Origin: CBDIHP01 sp965279195
Lineage (GTDB): Bacteria; Planctomycetota; Planctomycetia; Isosphaerales; Isosphaeraceae
Length of the DNA: 64,000 nt
Reading direction: 5' to 3'
Assembly: GCA_965279195.1 (NCBI GenBank)
Contig: CBDIHP010000046.1
Location: 1-64,000, forward strand
In this document: piece by piece, positions 43,126 through 52,516 of the stretch
Layout: the number at the start of each line of letters is the position of its first letter
Numbering within the stretch: position 1 is the stretch's first letter
The notes under the pieces: model-generated
Seen by the model: only the letters and a program-made list of their open reading frames with translations
The model's database searches: none
Told to the model about the DNA's origin: nothing
Translations under genes and position numbers: made by a program

Positions 43126-44712
43126 ATGGACGACGTGGTGCCCCTCCGGCGCGCGCTGTTGAGCGTGTCGGACAAGCGTGGGCTTCTGGAACTGGCGAAG
43201 GGCCTGGCATCGAAGGGCGTGCACCTGATCGCCAGCGGCGGGACCAAGGCGGCGCTCGTCGAGGCGGGCTTCGAGGTGACCGAGGTCTCCGACTACACCG
43301 GCCAGCCCGAGATCCTCGGCGGCCGGGTCAAGACCCTCCACCCCAAGCTCCACGGCGGGATCCTCGCCAGGCGCGACGTCCCCGGCGACCTGGAGGTCCT
43401 CGACGCCTCAGGCATGCTCCCGATCGACCTCGTCGTCGTGAACCTGTACCCCTTCGAAGCCACGGTCGCGAGGCCGGGCGTCACGTTCGAGGACGCGATT
43501 GAAAATATCGACATCGGTGGCCCCAGCCTGATCCGGGGGGCGGCGAAGAACCACAACCACGTCGCCGTCGTCACTTGCCCCGACCAGTACCCGACCTTGC
43601 TCGCCGAGCTGGAATCGACCGGCGGCACCAGCCTGGCCTTCCGGCGCTCTCTGGCCCGAGCGGTGTTCGAGATGACCGCCCGCTACGACCGGGCGATCGC
43701 GAACTACCTCGGCACGCAGGAGGAGGGCTCCGGCACCTTCCCGCCGGTGCTGCCTGTGCAGTACGAGCGGAAGTCGGTGCTCCGGTACGGCGAGAATCCG
43801 CACCAGAAGGCGGCGTTCTACGTCGAGGAGAACTCCGCCGGGCCGAATCTGGCCACGGCGAAGGTCCTGCACGGCAAGGAACTTTCCTATAACAACCTGC
43901 TCGACCTCGACAGCGCGTTGCGGTTGATGCGGCACTTCGCGGAGCCCGCGGCGACGATCCTCAAGCACAACAACCCTTGCGGCGCGGCCGTCGCATCGGG
44001 CCTCGCCGAGGCGTTCGAGCTGGCCTACGAGGGGGACCCGGTCAGCGCGTTCGGCGGGATCGTCGGCGTGAACCGGGTCGTCGACCTGGCCACGGCCGAG
44101 CGGATGTGCGTGCCCGGCCGGTTCCTCGAAGCGGTGCTCGCCCCGGGCTTCGAGCCCGACGCGATCAAGCTGCTGACCACCAAGCCGACGTGGAAAAACA
44201 GCGTGCGGCTGCTAAGCCTCGACGCCCCGCTCGGGCCCGATTCGCCCGCGCCGGCGGGCTTCGACCTGAGGCGCGTCGAGGGGGGCATGCTGGTCCAGGA
44301 CTGGGACAGCATGGAGCACGACCCGGCCGCTGGTCAGGTGGTGACGAAGCGGCAGCCGACGGCCGAGGAGAAGGCGTCGCTGGCGTTCGCCTGGCGTGTC
44401 TGCCAGGCGGTCAAGTCGAATGCGATCGTGCTGGTGAAGGGGACGCAACTCATCGGCGTCGGGGCGGGCCAGATGAGCCGGCTGGATTCGGTCCGGATCA
44501 GCGTCTCCAAGGCGGGCGACAAGGCGAAGGGCGCGGTGCTTGCGTCCGACGCGTTCTTCCCGTTCCGGGACGGCCCCGACGCCGCCGCCGCGGCCGGCGT
44601 GACCGCCCTGATCCAGCCCGGCGGATCCAAGCGTGACGATGAGACCATCCGGGCCTGCGACGAGCACGGCCTGGCCATGATCCTCACCGGCCGCCGCCAC
44701 TTCCGCCATTGA
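43126..44712 (+). CDS. purH: Bifunctional AICAR transformylase / IMP cyclohydrolase
   Basis: PurH performs the last two steps of purine synthesis, formyl transfer to AICAR and closure to IMP. The 528-residue length is standard. The N-terminal MGS-like IMP cyclohydrolase domain (about 1-150) has SDKRGLLELAKGL, ASGGTKAALVEAG, GGRVKTLHPKLHGGILARRD and NLYPFE; the transformylase domain has RYGENPHQKAAFY, SYNNLLDLDSALRL and the catalytic KHNNPCGAA (about 283). GAAGGGAACGAACG precedes the ATG. A terminator separates it from the convergent giant secreted protein gene. Confidence 0.98.
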   Translation: MDDVVPLRRALLSVSDKRGLLELAKGLASKGVHLIASGGTKAALVEAGFEVTEVSDYTGQPEILGGRVKTLHPKLHGGILARRDVPGDLEVLDASGMLPIDLVVVNLYPFEATVARPGVTFEDAIENIDIGGPSLIRGAAKNHNHVAVVTCPDQYPTLLAELESTGGTSLAFRRSLARAVFEMTARYDRAIANYLGTQEEGSGTFPPVLPVQYERKSVLRYGENPHQKAAFYVEENSAGPNLATAKVLHGKELSYNNLLDLDSALRLMRHFAEPAATILKHNNPCGAAVASGLAEAFELAYEGDPVSAFGGIVGVNRVVDLATAERMCVPGRFLEAVLAPGFEPDAIKLLTTKPTWKNSVRLLSLDAPLGPDSPAPAGFDLRRVEGGMLVQDWDSMEHDPAAGQVVTKRQPTAEEKASLAFAWRVCQAVKSNAIVLVKGTQLIGVGAGQMSRLDSVRISVSKAGDKAKGAVLASDAFFPFRDGPDAAAAAGVTALIQPGGSKRDDETIRACDEHGLAMILTGRRHFRH

Positions 44713-44746
44713 TCACCAAGACGGACTGCTGCCTCTTGTAGCGAAC

Positions 44747-44783
44747 GACGCCGGGCGAGAGTCCTTCGACCTCGCCCGACGTC
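44747..44783. terminator. Hairpin between convergent purH and the 44831-47809 gene
   Basis: CGGGCGAG (44752-44759) and CTCGCCCG (44771-44778) pair exactly, flanked by GACG/CGTC. It is short of Ts on both sides but is the only strong fold in the gap, so it probably serves both genes. Confidence 0.5.
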
Positions 44784-44830
44784 ATAGTTCTCGACTCAGT
44801 CGGATTCAGATGGCCGCCGCGGTCGCCGGA

Positions 44831-47809
44831 TCATCGTCGTCCGCCGCCTCCGCCACCGCCCTGGCCGCCACCGCGCCCGGCGCCTCCCCCGGAAAAGCCA
44901 CCCATCCGTCCGCCGCCACCGCCCCCTCCGCCGCTGAAGCCGCCTCCGCCGCGCGACATGCCGCCGCCGCTGAAGCCACCGCCCCCCATGCGAGGGGCCC
45001 CGCCGCCTCCAAAGCCGCCGGAATTCACCCGGGGGGCGGAACCCATCGATGGGGCAGGCCCACGCATCGCGGGGGCACTCGCCCGGGGCATGCCGCCGCC
45101 GCCGAGGTTCATCGGGGCCGACGGGCGAGACTGGACCATGCCGGCGCCGGGGTTGCGAACCTGCGGCTGAGGCTGCGAGATCCGAGGAGCGGCGCCGCCT
45201 GCGCCGGGGCCTGCGTAGTTCCGGGTGTAGCCTGCGCCCGGGTTCGTTCCCGGGCGGGGATTGGCCTGGGTCAACGAGGGGCGAGAGCCCTGATTAAGGT
45301 TCGGGTTCGCGTTGGATGCCCCGCCGCCCGGCTGAACCTGATTCGGCGGCACGTTCGGATTCAGGGGGGCGGGGAACCGGTAATTCGTGTCGGGGTTGTT
45401 GTTCAAGGGCGCTCCGAGGCGGCTGTCGTAGCTGTACCCCTGCTGACCGCGTCCGCCCGCCTGGTTCTGGCCGAGGGGGGCACCGAAGCGGTAATTGGAT
45501 TCGGGGTTGTTGTTCAGCGGGGCACCCAGGCGGCTGTCATAGGAATACCCCTGCTGGCCTCGCCCGCCGGCGGCCTGCGACCCGATCGGGGCGCCGAACC
45601 GATAGTTCGACTCGGGATTGTTGTTCAGCGGGGCACCCAGGCGGCTGTTGTAGCCGTAATTGCCGCCCCCCCGCCCGGGGTTCGCGGCGTTATTCTGGAC
45701 GCCCCCGCCATTCGGACGGTTCCCGACCGGGCCTGAGAGGTTCGTCCTGCCCGGGTTCTGGCGGACCTGCGAGACGTTCCGCCCGGTCTCCAGCGGCCGG
45801 GAGTTGATCCCGCCCCCGTTGTTCACGACCGAGTGGCGGCTCGTGGGGTTGAGGACGTTGCGACCCTGCGCGGGGGCGTTGAATCCGGGCGTCCAGCCCG
45901 AACCGTTGCGGGCGAGCACGTTGCCGCCGGCATTCCCATTCGCATTCGTATTCCCGTTGCCGCCCCGGCCGTTCGCCGGCTGGTTCGACGCCGCGTTGTT
46001 GCCGTTGCGGAAGGGATTGCCGAACGGGTGAGACGCGGGCGGGGCCATCGCGCCATTCCGATGGGCCCCGCCATTCCCACGATTCTGCGGGTTCTGGGCG
46101 ACGTTCGTGCCGGGGAGATTGCCCGGACGTCCGCCGCGCGGGGTGCCGACGACCTGTCCGCCGCCGTTGCCGCGACCCGGCCCGTTGCCGCCGTTGTTCC
46201 GGCCCGGGAAATTCCCGTTGCCATTACCGTTCCAGTTCCCGTTGCCGTTCCCATTGCCGGGGCGTCCGGCGATCGGGCCGCCGCCGTTACCCGGACGGTG
46301 CTGGCCGGGGTAGAAGGGGGGCCGGTGGTGATGGTTGCCGCCGTTGTTGGGTCGGTGGTGATTGTTCCAGTTGTTGCCGCCCCAGCCCCCGCCGCCCCAG
46401 CCCCCGCCGCCCCAGCCGCCGCCGCCCCAACCTCCGCCGCCCCAACCTCCGCCGCCCCAACCGCCCCAGCCGAAGAGCGGGAATCCGAAGCCGCCGAAGC
46501 CGCCCAAGCCGAAGCTGCTGAAGCCGAAGCCCAGGCCAGAGCCGAATCCTCCGTATCCGAACCCGCCCAGGCCGAATCCTCCGTATCCGAACCCGCCGTA
46601 GCCCAGGCCAGACGGATAGCCGAAGCCCAGCCCGAAGCTGTTGCCGTAGAAGCCCGATCCGTAGCCGTAAAACGGCGAGGCGCAGAGGCTCGCATACCCG
46701 AGATAGCCGCCGTAAGGGGCACCGATCCCGTAGCCCAGTCCGAGGCCGTACCCATAACCATACGCCAGCGGGTTGATGTAGGAACTCCCGCCTCCGTAGA
46801 AGCCGTAGCCACTGACCGGGCTGGTGATGTAGGGGTAGCCGTAGGCGAGCGTGAAGGGGTAGTCGAGGTAGCCCGAGTAGAGGCTCAGGTTGCCGTAGTC
46901 GGCATAGGCGTAATAGCGACCGGTATTGTCGTAGTAGCAGCCGGGATAGCCGTCATAGTACGAGTTGGGCCGACCGAACCCGCCGTAGAGCAGGCCGTAG
47001 GATTCGGGCGTGACCTGCGAGTAGGGCTGATAGACCAGCGGCTGGTCCTGCGCGGCGGCGGCCGTGTCGACCTGCACCGGGGCGAATAGGGTCCCGCGAT
47101 CCTCCAGGGTGCGGTCCCAGTACCCGTCCTGGTAGTTCCAGCCCTCGGGCTGCTTGATCCACTGGCCCGGCACCCACGACCAGCCCGGGTGGGCCTCCGA
47201 CCAGAATCCGGCGGTCCACTTCACGCCTTCACCGTCGGGGATGTACTGGCCGGGGATGTAGAAGTAATCCTCGCCGGGGGCCTCGCCGACGTTCTCCTCG
47301 GGCCGATCCTCGGGCGGGCCGTTCTTCCGCCAGTTGATCCGATCGGTCTGACGATCGGACCAGAATCCGGGCACCCGGTACCAGCCGTCGGTGTCGCGCT
47401 GCCAGTAGCCGTTGACCCAGAACCGGCCCGGCGGCGGGACGCGCCAGGTGCCGGTGACCCAGACGAAATCCTTCTTGGCCCCGTTCCAGTTCCAGTAGCC
47501 GGGGATCCAGGTCGCCTTGTCGCTGGGCGCGTCGACGCCCGGCCGTTCCTGGATCGGATTCGGCGGCGACTTGGGCGCGCGGTCGGTGCCGGGCTCGCGG
47601 GTCGGCGACAGGAACGCCTCGTGCAGCGGCCCCTCGGCCATCGGCTTCACGAGCTGCGGGTCGGGATCGGGGGGCGGGGGGACGTTCGGATTCGCCGCCC
47701 CGGGGTCCTGGAACTGGGCAAGGGCGGGCGCGGCGACCAGGCTGAACGTGAGGACGAGCCCCGCCAGGACGCGGGCGCGTGGTTGACTTCCGTGGAGATG
47801 GGGGCTCAT
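44831..47809 (-). CDS. Large secreted low-complexity protein (GYW-type repeats, Gly/Asn/Tyr-rich)
   Basis: A 992-residue protein with a signal peptide (cleavage near 32, APALAQF). Residues 90-230 carry repeated aromatic motifs (WIPGYWNWNG, RFWVNGYWQRD, KWTAGFWSEAHPGWSWVPGQW), like the YxWxxW repeats of planctomycete exported proteins. A Tyr/Gly-rich stretch (about 260-450) ends in WGGGG tandem repeats (about 450-480). Then follow Asn/Gly/Arg-rich low-complexity sequence, three near-identical 35-residue repeats (SRLGAPLNNNPESNYRF) at about 715-820, and a Gly/Met/Ser-rich tail ending in RR. GGAGG precedes the ATG. It is likely a structural or adhesive surface polymer, perhaps matrix; no enzymatic motif is seen. 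Confidence 0.85.
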   Translation of the reverse strand: MSPHLHGSQPRARVLAGLVLTFSLVAAPALAQFQDPGAANPNVPPPPDPDPQLVKPMAEGPLHEAFLSPTREPGTDRAPKSPPNPIQERPGVDAPSDKATWIPGYWNWNGAKKDFVWVTGTWRVPPPGRFWVNGYWQRDTDGWYRVPGFWSDRQTDRINWRKNGPPEDRPEENVGEAPGEDYFYIPGQYIPDGEGVKWTAGFWSEAHPGWSWVPGQWIKQPEGWNYQDGYWDRTLEDRGTLFAPVQVDTAAAAQDQPLVYQPYSQVTPESYGLLYGGFGRPNSYYDGYPGCYYDNTGRYYAYADYGNLSLYSGYLDYPFTLAYGYPYITSPVSGYGFYGGGSSYINPLAYGYGYGLGLGYGIGAPYGGYLGYASLCASPFYGYGSGFYGNSFGLGFGYPSGLGYGGFGYGGFGLGGFGYGGFGSGLGFGFSSFGLGGFGGFGFPLFGWGGWGGGGWGGGGWGGGGWGGGGWGGGGWGGNNWNNHHRPNNGGNHHHRPPFYPGQHRPGNGGGPIAGRPGNGNGNGNWNGNGNGNFPGRNNGGNGPGRGNGGGQVVGTPRGGRPGNLPGTNVAQNPQNRGNGGAHRNGAMAPPASHPFGNPFRNGNNAASNQPANGRGGNGNTNANGNAGGNVLARNGSGWTPGFNAPAQGRNVLNPTSRHSVVNNGGGINSRPLETGRNVSQVRQNPGRTNLSGPVGNRPNGGGVQNNAANPGRGGGNYGYNSRLGAPLNNNPESNYRFGAPIGSQAAGGRGQQGYSYDSRLGAPLNNNPESNYRFGAPLGQNQAGGRGQQGYSYDSRLGAPLNNNPDTNYRFPAPLNPNVPPNQVQPGGGASNANPNLNQGSRPSLTQANPRPGTNPGAGYTRNYAGPGAGGAAPRISQPQPQVRNPGAGMVQSRPSAPMNLGGGGMPRASAPAMRGPAPSMGSAPRVNSGGFGGGGAPRMGGGGFSGGGMSRGGGGFSGGGGGGGGRMGGFSGGGAGRGGGQGGGGGGGRR

Positions 47810-48225
47810 GGTGTCCCTCCGCGATCGCGGAAGAGCGAGTTGAGGCGCAGGTGCGGGCGGCGATCGGATTCGTTCCTCGTCGCCTCAAGGTTCAGTTTAT
47901 CCAAGTTTTATGCCGGGGTTCTCCATTTGGCCCCGGAATTCCTCAATCCGTTGATTTCCGTCACGGACAGGCCGATTTTGCCGGTTCGGGGTGGTTAGGT
48001 GCCATCAGGAAAGTCACGCGGCCGACAGATTTCTGGTGGTTTGAACCAGCCTCGGAGTGCGGAAGCTTGCTTCCGCTCGGTTTTCGCGGAGCTTGCGCCG
48101 CGCGCCGAATCGGAGCCCAGGCCTTCGAGTTATCGTTTCTTCTCGGGAGCAAGCTCCCGCCGTGCAGGAGCGGAAGCAAGCTTCCGCACTCCGGGTGGTT
48201 GGGAATGCGGAGGAGTGCCGTCCCC
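47810..48225. other. 416-bp intergenic region with a palindromic element and a hairpin
   Basis: The left 180 bp is less GC-rich and should hold the minus-strand promoter of the secreted-protein gene. CCGGGG...CCCCGG (about 47932-47955) can form a 6-bp stem. The right part carries the inverted repeat at 48054-48192. No gene is seen. Confidence 0.5.
48054..48192. repeat. Perfect 25-bp inverted repeat (GCGGAAGCTTGCTTCCGC family)
   Basis: Arms at 48054-48078 and 48168-48192 are exact reverse complements, each itself containing the near-palindrome GGAAGCTTGCTTCC. The 89-bp centre has a second, weaker pair (GCGGAGCTTGCGCC/GGGAGCAAGCTCCC). Lies 34 bp past the ANTAR gene stop. Confidence 0.88.
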
Positions 48226-48813
48226 TCACTTGCTCCCGAACGCCTCCTCGGCGGTCAGGAGCATCTGGGCGATCTCGATGAGTTTGCGGTTCTTGTCGCT
48301 GGCGAGGCGCTGGAGGCGACGGAAGGCCTCGCTCTCGTCGAGGCCGGCCTTCTTCATCAGGAGGCCCTTGGCCTTCTCGATGACCTTTCGGTCTTCGAGC
48401 GCCTGCTTGAGGTCGGTGGCCTCCTTGCGGAGGGCCTGGAACTGCTCGAACCGCCGCATGGCGATGGTGATGGCCGGTTCGAGGTCGGCCTGCTTGATCG
48501 GCTTGACGAGGTAGGCCAGGATGTGGTCGGCCTCGGCGCGTCGGATGAACTCGGCGTCGTGGTAGGCGGAGACCAGGATCACCGGGACGGGGTGGGTCCG
48601 GTAGATCTGGATGGCGGCGTCGATGCCGTCCATGTCCGGCATCTTGATGTCGGTGACGATCAGGTCCGGATTCGTGCGATTGCACAGCTCGATGAGTTCC
48701 CGGCCGTCGCGGGCGGCTCCGACGACCTCGTGCCCGAGGAGCGGGAGGATCTTCTGGAAGTAGTCGCGCATGTCGAGTTCGTCGTCGGCGACCAGGATGC
48801 GGAGGGCTCTCAT
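48226..48813 (-). CDS. Response regulator with ANTAR RNA-binding domain
   Basis: A 195-residue AmiR/NasT-type regulator: a receiver domain (about 4-120; phospho-acceptor D55 in LIVTDIKMPD, acidic pocket ADDE) and a C-terminal ANTAR domain (about 130-190: LEDRKVIEKAKGLLMKKAGLDESEAFRRLQ). ANTAR proteins bind paired hairpins in nascent RNA and prevent termination. It overlaps the upstream REC-PAS-kinase gene by 4 bp and is the last gene of a four-gene signalling operon, so it is the likely output of the pathway. Confidence 0.95.
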   Translation of the reverse strand: MRALRILVADDELDMRDYFQKILPLLGHEVVGAARDGRELIELCNRTNPDLIVTDIKMPDMDGIDAAIQIYRTHPVPVILVSAYHDAEFIRRAEADHILAYLVKPIKQADLEPAITIAMRRFEQFQALRKEATDLKQALEDRKVIEKAKGLLMKKAGLDESEAFRRLQRLASDKNRKLIEIAQMLLTAEEAFGSK

Positions 48814-50264
48814 CGGGCGGTTCCTCGGGGAAGCACGATTTGGAAGGTGGCGCCGGGTGACTCGCTGGCGGCGACGCTGATCTTACCCTGGTGGGCCTCG
48901 ATAATCCTGCGCGTGATCGCGAGGCCGAGCCCGGTCCCCTTGGCCTTGGTGGTGTAGAACGGGTCGAACACGCGCCGAGCGGCCTCGGGGTCGAGCCCGG
49001 GGCCGTTGTCGCGGACGGTCAGTCGGATCGCGGGGTGGCGGTCGAGGATATCGTCCTCGGCCCGGATCGTCACGATCACGGGTGCCTTGCCCGCCGCGAT
49101 CGCATTGTCCAGCAGGTTCCGGAAGACCTGCGTGAGCCGAAAAGCGTCGACGACGCACGCCAGGTCGCCGGTCGCGATCTCCTCGACCAGCTCGGCCTCC
49201 TTCGACTTCCGGTCCTTCTCGATGTGCGCCCAGGTCTCGCGCCAGATGTCTCGCACGTCGCACGCCTGCGGCTTGAGCTGGATCGGCGCGGCGTAGCTCC
49301 GGACGTCCTCATACAGGTAGTGCAGGTGGTCCTGCGCCTTCTGGAGCCTTTCGATGAGGTTGAGCGCCTCGGGCCGATCGGTGACCACCAGGGTCAGCAT
49401 CTCCAGGCAGGCCTGGCTGCGCTGGAGAGCGTTGCGGCTCTCATGCGCCAGGCCCGTGACCATCTGGCCGATCGCCGCCAGCCGCTCGTTCTGGAGCATG
49501 CGTTCCTGGGCGAGCTTGAGGTCGGTGATGTCCTGGCCGATCTTGAGGATCGCGCGACGGTCCTCGTAGTCGTCGAGGAGCCGGGCGGTCCAGACGACCG
49601 ACAGCGGCTGGCCCAACCGCGACCTCACGCGATACTCGAACCCAGGCGTCGGCCGCTTCGACAGGATTCGGTCGATCTCCGCGGCAACGGAGGCCCGGTC
49701 GGCCGGCTCGACGAGCAGGTCGAGATAGTTCGTCCCCTCGGCCTCGGGCAGGGGGTGGCCGGTCGTCCGCTCGACGAACGGGTTCAGGTAGACGATGCTG
49801 CCGTCCTCGCGGAGGATCACGATCAGGCACTCGGCCGCCTCGACCAGGTGCCGGAACGCCGCCTCGCTGCGGGCCTTCTCCATCGCCAGCCGGCGACGCT
49901 CGACGATCCGCACCAGGGTGGCGCGGAGGTCGTCGGGGTTGATCGGCTTGAGGATGTAGTCGGTCGCGCCCTGCCGGAGCGCGGCGATCGCGCCCTGGAT
50001 GTCGGCGTAGCCGGTCACGATCACGACGGCGGCCTCGGGCGCGAGAGTGCGGAGCCGGGGGAGGAGTTCCTCGGAGCCGGCGTCGGGAAGCTTGCGGTCG
50101 AGGATGATCGCGGCGTAAGCGGGCCAGTCGCGGTCCTTGAGCGCCTCGGCCTTCGAGCCGGCCAGGTCGACGATGTGGTCGTCGAGCTCGAGGATGTCGC
50201 TGAGGTTGTTGCGAGCGTCCTCGTCGTCCTCGATCACCAGGATCCGCAGCGAGCGTTCGGCCAT
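48810..50264 (-). CDS. Response regulator receiver-PAS-histidine kinase
   Basis: A 484-residue cytoplasmic hybrid: an N-terminal receiver (about 6-122; D56 in IILDRKLPD), a PAS domain (about 135-250: AAFRHLVEAAECLIVILREDGSIVYLN), a histidine kinase core with H-box HESRNALQ (about 275), an N-box NLLDNAIAAG, and G-boxes DNGPGLD and GTGLGLAI. There are no membrane helices, so it senses internal signals or is driven by the partner kinase through its receiver. It lies 5 bp after the double receiver gene and overlaps the ANTAR gene by 4 bp. Confidence 0.95.
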   Translation of the reverse strand: MAERSLRILVIEDDEDARNNLSDILELDDHIVDLAGSKAEALKDRDWPAYAAIILDRKLPDAGSEELLPRLRTLAPEAAVVIVTGYADIQGAIAALRQGATDYILKPINPDDLRATLVRIVERRRLAMEKARSEAAFRHLVEAAECLIVILREDGSIVYLNPFVERTTGHPLPEAEGTNYLDLLVEPADRASVAAEIDRILSKRPTPGFEYRVRSRLGQPLSVVWTARLLDDYEDRRAILKIGQDITDLKLAQERMLQNERLAAIGQMVTGLAHESRNALQRSQACLEMLTLVVTDRPEALNLIERLQKAQDHLHYLYEDVRSYAAPIQLKPQACDVRDIWRETWAHIEKDRKSKEAELVEEIATGDLACVVDAFRLTQVFRNLLDNAIAAGKAPVIVTIRAEDDILDRHPAIRLTVRDNGPGLDPEAARRVFDPFYTTKAKGTGLGLAITRRIIEAHQGKISVAASESPGATFQIVLPRGTAR

Positions 50265-50269
50265 GGCGG

Positions 50270-51025
50270 TCAGTCCGACCCGTCTCGGGGGTTCGCGCTC
50301 AGGCGTTCGATCGCCGAGAGCAGCTCGGGGATCTGGAACGGCTTGTAGCAGACCAGGTCCGCCCCCTCCTTCAGGACCTGCTCAACCTGCCCTCCCACCT
50401 CGTTGCGGAAGCCGGTCACGATCACGGTCCGGGCCTCGGGCGAGAACCTCTGGACCGTCTCGAAGACCTCGGCGCCGTCGCCGTCGGGGAGCTTCATGTC
50501 GATCAGGACGACGCGGTAGAGGGCCGTGCGGAGCTGCTCGATGGCCTGCTCGTGGTCGTGGGCCAGGCCCACGCGGTAGCCCCGCTCGCGGAGCAGGTCC
50601 CAGAGGTTCTGGCAGAGGTCGCGGTCGTCGTCGACCACGAGCACCAGGGGCTGCTCGAGCGCCTCGTCGACGATCGCCAGCAGGCCGGGGAGTCTGACCG
50701 GCTTGGCGACGACCCGCCACGCGCCGGCGCTGAGGGCCTCCTCGGTGGTCGCCTGCGAGGCGAACGCGGTGACGATCACCCCGACCGTGCGCGAGCTGAG
50801 CTTCTTGATCTCGCGGAAGAGCGTGACCCCGTCCATGCCCGGCATCCGCAGGTCGAGCAGGGCGATGTCGTAGTCTGCCACCCGGACGAGCTTGAGCGCG
50901 TCCGGGCCGTTGTGGGCCATGTCGACGCTGTAGCCGAGGTCGACGAGGATGTCGGTCAGGTTGTGGCAGATGTCGATGTCGTCGTCCACCAGCAGGATCC
51001 GGGCGTCGTGCGCCGAGGGGTTCAT
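50270..51025 (-). CDS. Tandem double receiver protein
   Basis: A 251-residue protein of two receiver domains and no output: REC1 (about 8-125; D58 in IALLDLRMPG, acidic pocket VDDD) and REC2 (about 128-245; D181 in VVLIDMKLPD). Such proteins act as phosphate intermediates or sinks in phosphorelays. It overlaps the upstream globin kinase gene by 4 bp, implying coupled translation. Confidence 0.94.
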   Translation of the reverse strand: MNPSAHDARILLVDDDIDICHNLTDILVDLGYSVDMAHNGPDALKLVRVADYDIALLDLRMPGMDGVTLFREIKKLSSRTVGVIVTAFASQATTEEALSAGAWRVVAKPVRLPGLLAIVDEALEQPLVLVVDDDRDLCQNLWDLLRERGYRVGLAHDHEQAIEQLRTALYRVVLIDMKLPDGDGAEVFETVQRFSPEARTVIVTGFRNEVGGQVEQVLKEGADLVCYKPFQIPELLSAIERLSANPRDGSD

Positions 51026-52200
51026 GACTTGGGATCCTCGCGCGTGGCCGGCAAGAATTCGATGGAGAACGTGCTGCCCTGGCCGGGCTCACTCGCCACG
51101 CTCAGCGAGGCGCGGGACTTGTCCAGGATCGACCGGGTGATCGCCAACCCCAGTCCGAGGCCCCGGGTCTTGGTGGAGTAGAGCGGTTCCATGATCTTGG
51201 CGAGCTCGGCCCTGGGGATCCCCACGCCGGTGTCGGACACGTCAACACGAACTGAATTCTGCAACGTTCGACCCGAAATGCCAAGCCGCCCGCCCGAGGA
51301 CATCGCGTCGCAGGCGTTGCGGATCAGGTTCCCGAAGACGATCACGAGCTGGTCGCGATCGGCCATCACCGCCGGCAAACCCTCCTCCCAGTCGACCGTC
51401 ACCTCGACCCCCGGGCCCGGCGGGTTGTTCTCAAGCACGTCCACGATCAGCTCCGGCAGCGGGATCGGGTGCATCACCGGCACCGGCAGCTTCGCGAAGT
51501 TCGAGAGCGCGGTGATCACGTTGTCGGCCAGCTCGACCTGCCGCTCGATCCGCTGCAGGTGCACCGCCGTCTTCTCGGCCGTCGTCGCCTTCGCGTGCAG
51601 GAGGAAGTAGACCGAGGTCTTCACCACGTTGAGCGGGTTGCGAAGCTCGTGCGCGACGCCCCCCGCGATCTGGCCCAGAGTCGCCAGCCGCTCGGATCGC
51701 TGGAGCCGCGAGGCGTATTCGAGTTGATAGGCGTCCTCGATGATCGCAAGGTCGAGGTCGAGCCGCCTGTTCAACGCGTGCAGATAGGGCAGGGGGCTGG
51801 CCTTGTCGGCAGGCCAGTCGTGCATCAGGACGGTCGTCATCCCCGTGCGGAGCCTCGACAGCGCCAGACTCGTGAACGCCTGGTCGAGGCCGATCGCGAC
51901 GTGCCTCCGCCCGACGTTCCATCGCCTCTGATAATACGCGATGTCGTGCTGGCCCGAGAGCAGCTCGCGGAGCCAGCCGAGCAGGGTGCCCTTGAGCCGG
52001 TTGATCTGCTCGGGCCCCTCGACGATCACCTTGCGGGTCGACTGATGGCGGTCGACCTCGTCGTAGAAGTCGTCGATCAGGGGCCCGAGGTGCGGGCCCA
52101 GGAGCGGGGCGAGTTCGCCGATCCGCTTCGAATCGTCTTCGGTCCACCCGAGGTAGCGTTCGAACTCTCGGGAGCGTTCGAGCAGATGCTCGCAATCCAT
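51022..52200 (-). CDS. Globin-coupled sensor histidine kinase
   Basis: A 392-residue soluble kinase. Residues 18-155 fit a protoglobin/globin-coupled sensor domain, with the proximal heme ligand predicted at H100 in YYQRRWNVGRRHVAIGL. The kinase core follows: H-box GGVAHELRNPLN (H184), N-box GNLIRNACDAM, DTGVGIP and GLGLGLAITRS. Globin-coupled sensors detect oxygen or NO through heme. The ATG at 52200 gives the standard N-terminus (MDCEHLLERS). First gene of the operon kinase, double receiver, REC-PAS-kinase, REC-ANTAR. Confidence 0.93.
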   Translation of the reverse strand: MDCEHLLERSREFERYLGWTEDDSKRIGELAPLLGPHLGPLIDDFYDEVDRHQSTRKVIVEGPEQINRLKGTLLGWLRELLSGQHDIAYYQRRWNVGRRHVAIGLDQAFTSLALSRLRTGMTTVLMHDWPADKASPLPYLHALNRRLDLDLAIIEDAYQLEYASRLQRSERLATLGQIAGGVAHELRNPLNVVKTSVYFLLHAKATTAEKTAVHLQRIERQVELADNVITALSNFAKLPVPVMHPIPLPELIVDVLENNPPGPGVEVTVDWEEGLPAVMADRDQLVIVFGNLIRNACDAMSSGGRLGISGRTLQNSVRVDVSDTGVGIPRAELAKIMEPLYSTKTRGLGLGLAITRSILDKSRASLSVASEPGQGSTFSIEFLPATREDPKS

Positions 52201-52481
52201 GGAATCGGCCCTCACGCCGGCACCGACCAGACACCAACACGACACGAAGGGCCGGCGAGACCCGAACTCCCCCGCAGGCCGATCATCAGCCACGCGGGAT
52301 GATCCATCCTAGCCGCCCGGAGTGGCCCGGAGAAGCCTGGAAATCCCCAGATTCCTGGATTCCATCGGCAAATGATGGCGTCCAGGGTTTTCTCCAGAAT
52401 GCTTGACGCCTCCGTGTCTCCTCCATGACAACCGCCATCGGATCGAAATCTGCACGCATCAGGAAAACCCGGATTCGCCGC

Positions 52482-52510
52482 TTGACGCCGCGCCAGGGGG
52501 CCCATACAGT
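52482..52510 (+). promoter_or_regulatory. Sigma-70-like promoter upstream of hairpin/terminator unit
   Basis: TTGACG (52482-52487), a 17-bp spacer and TACAGT (52505-52510). The predicted start is near 52517. Confidence 0.6.
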
Positions 52511-52516
52511 AAGTGT

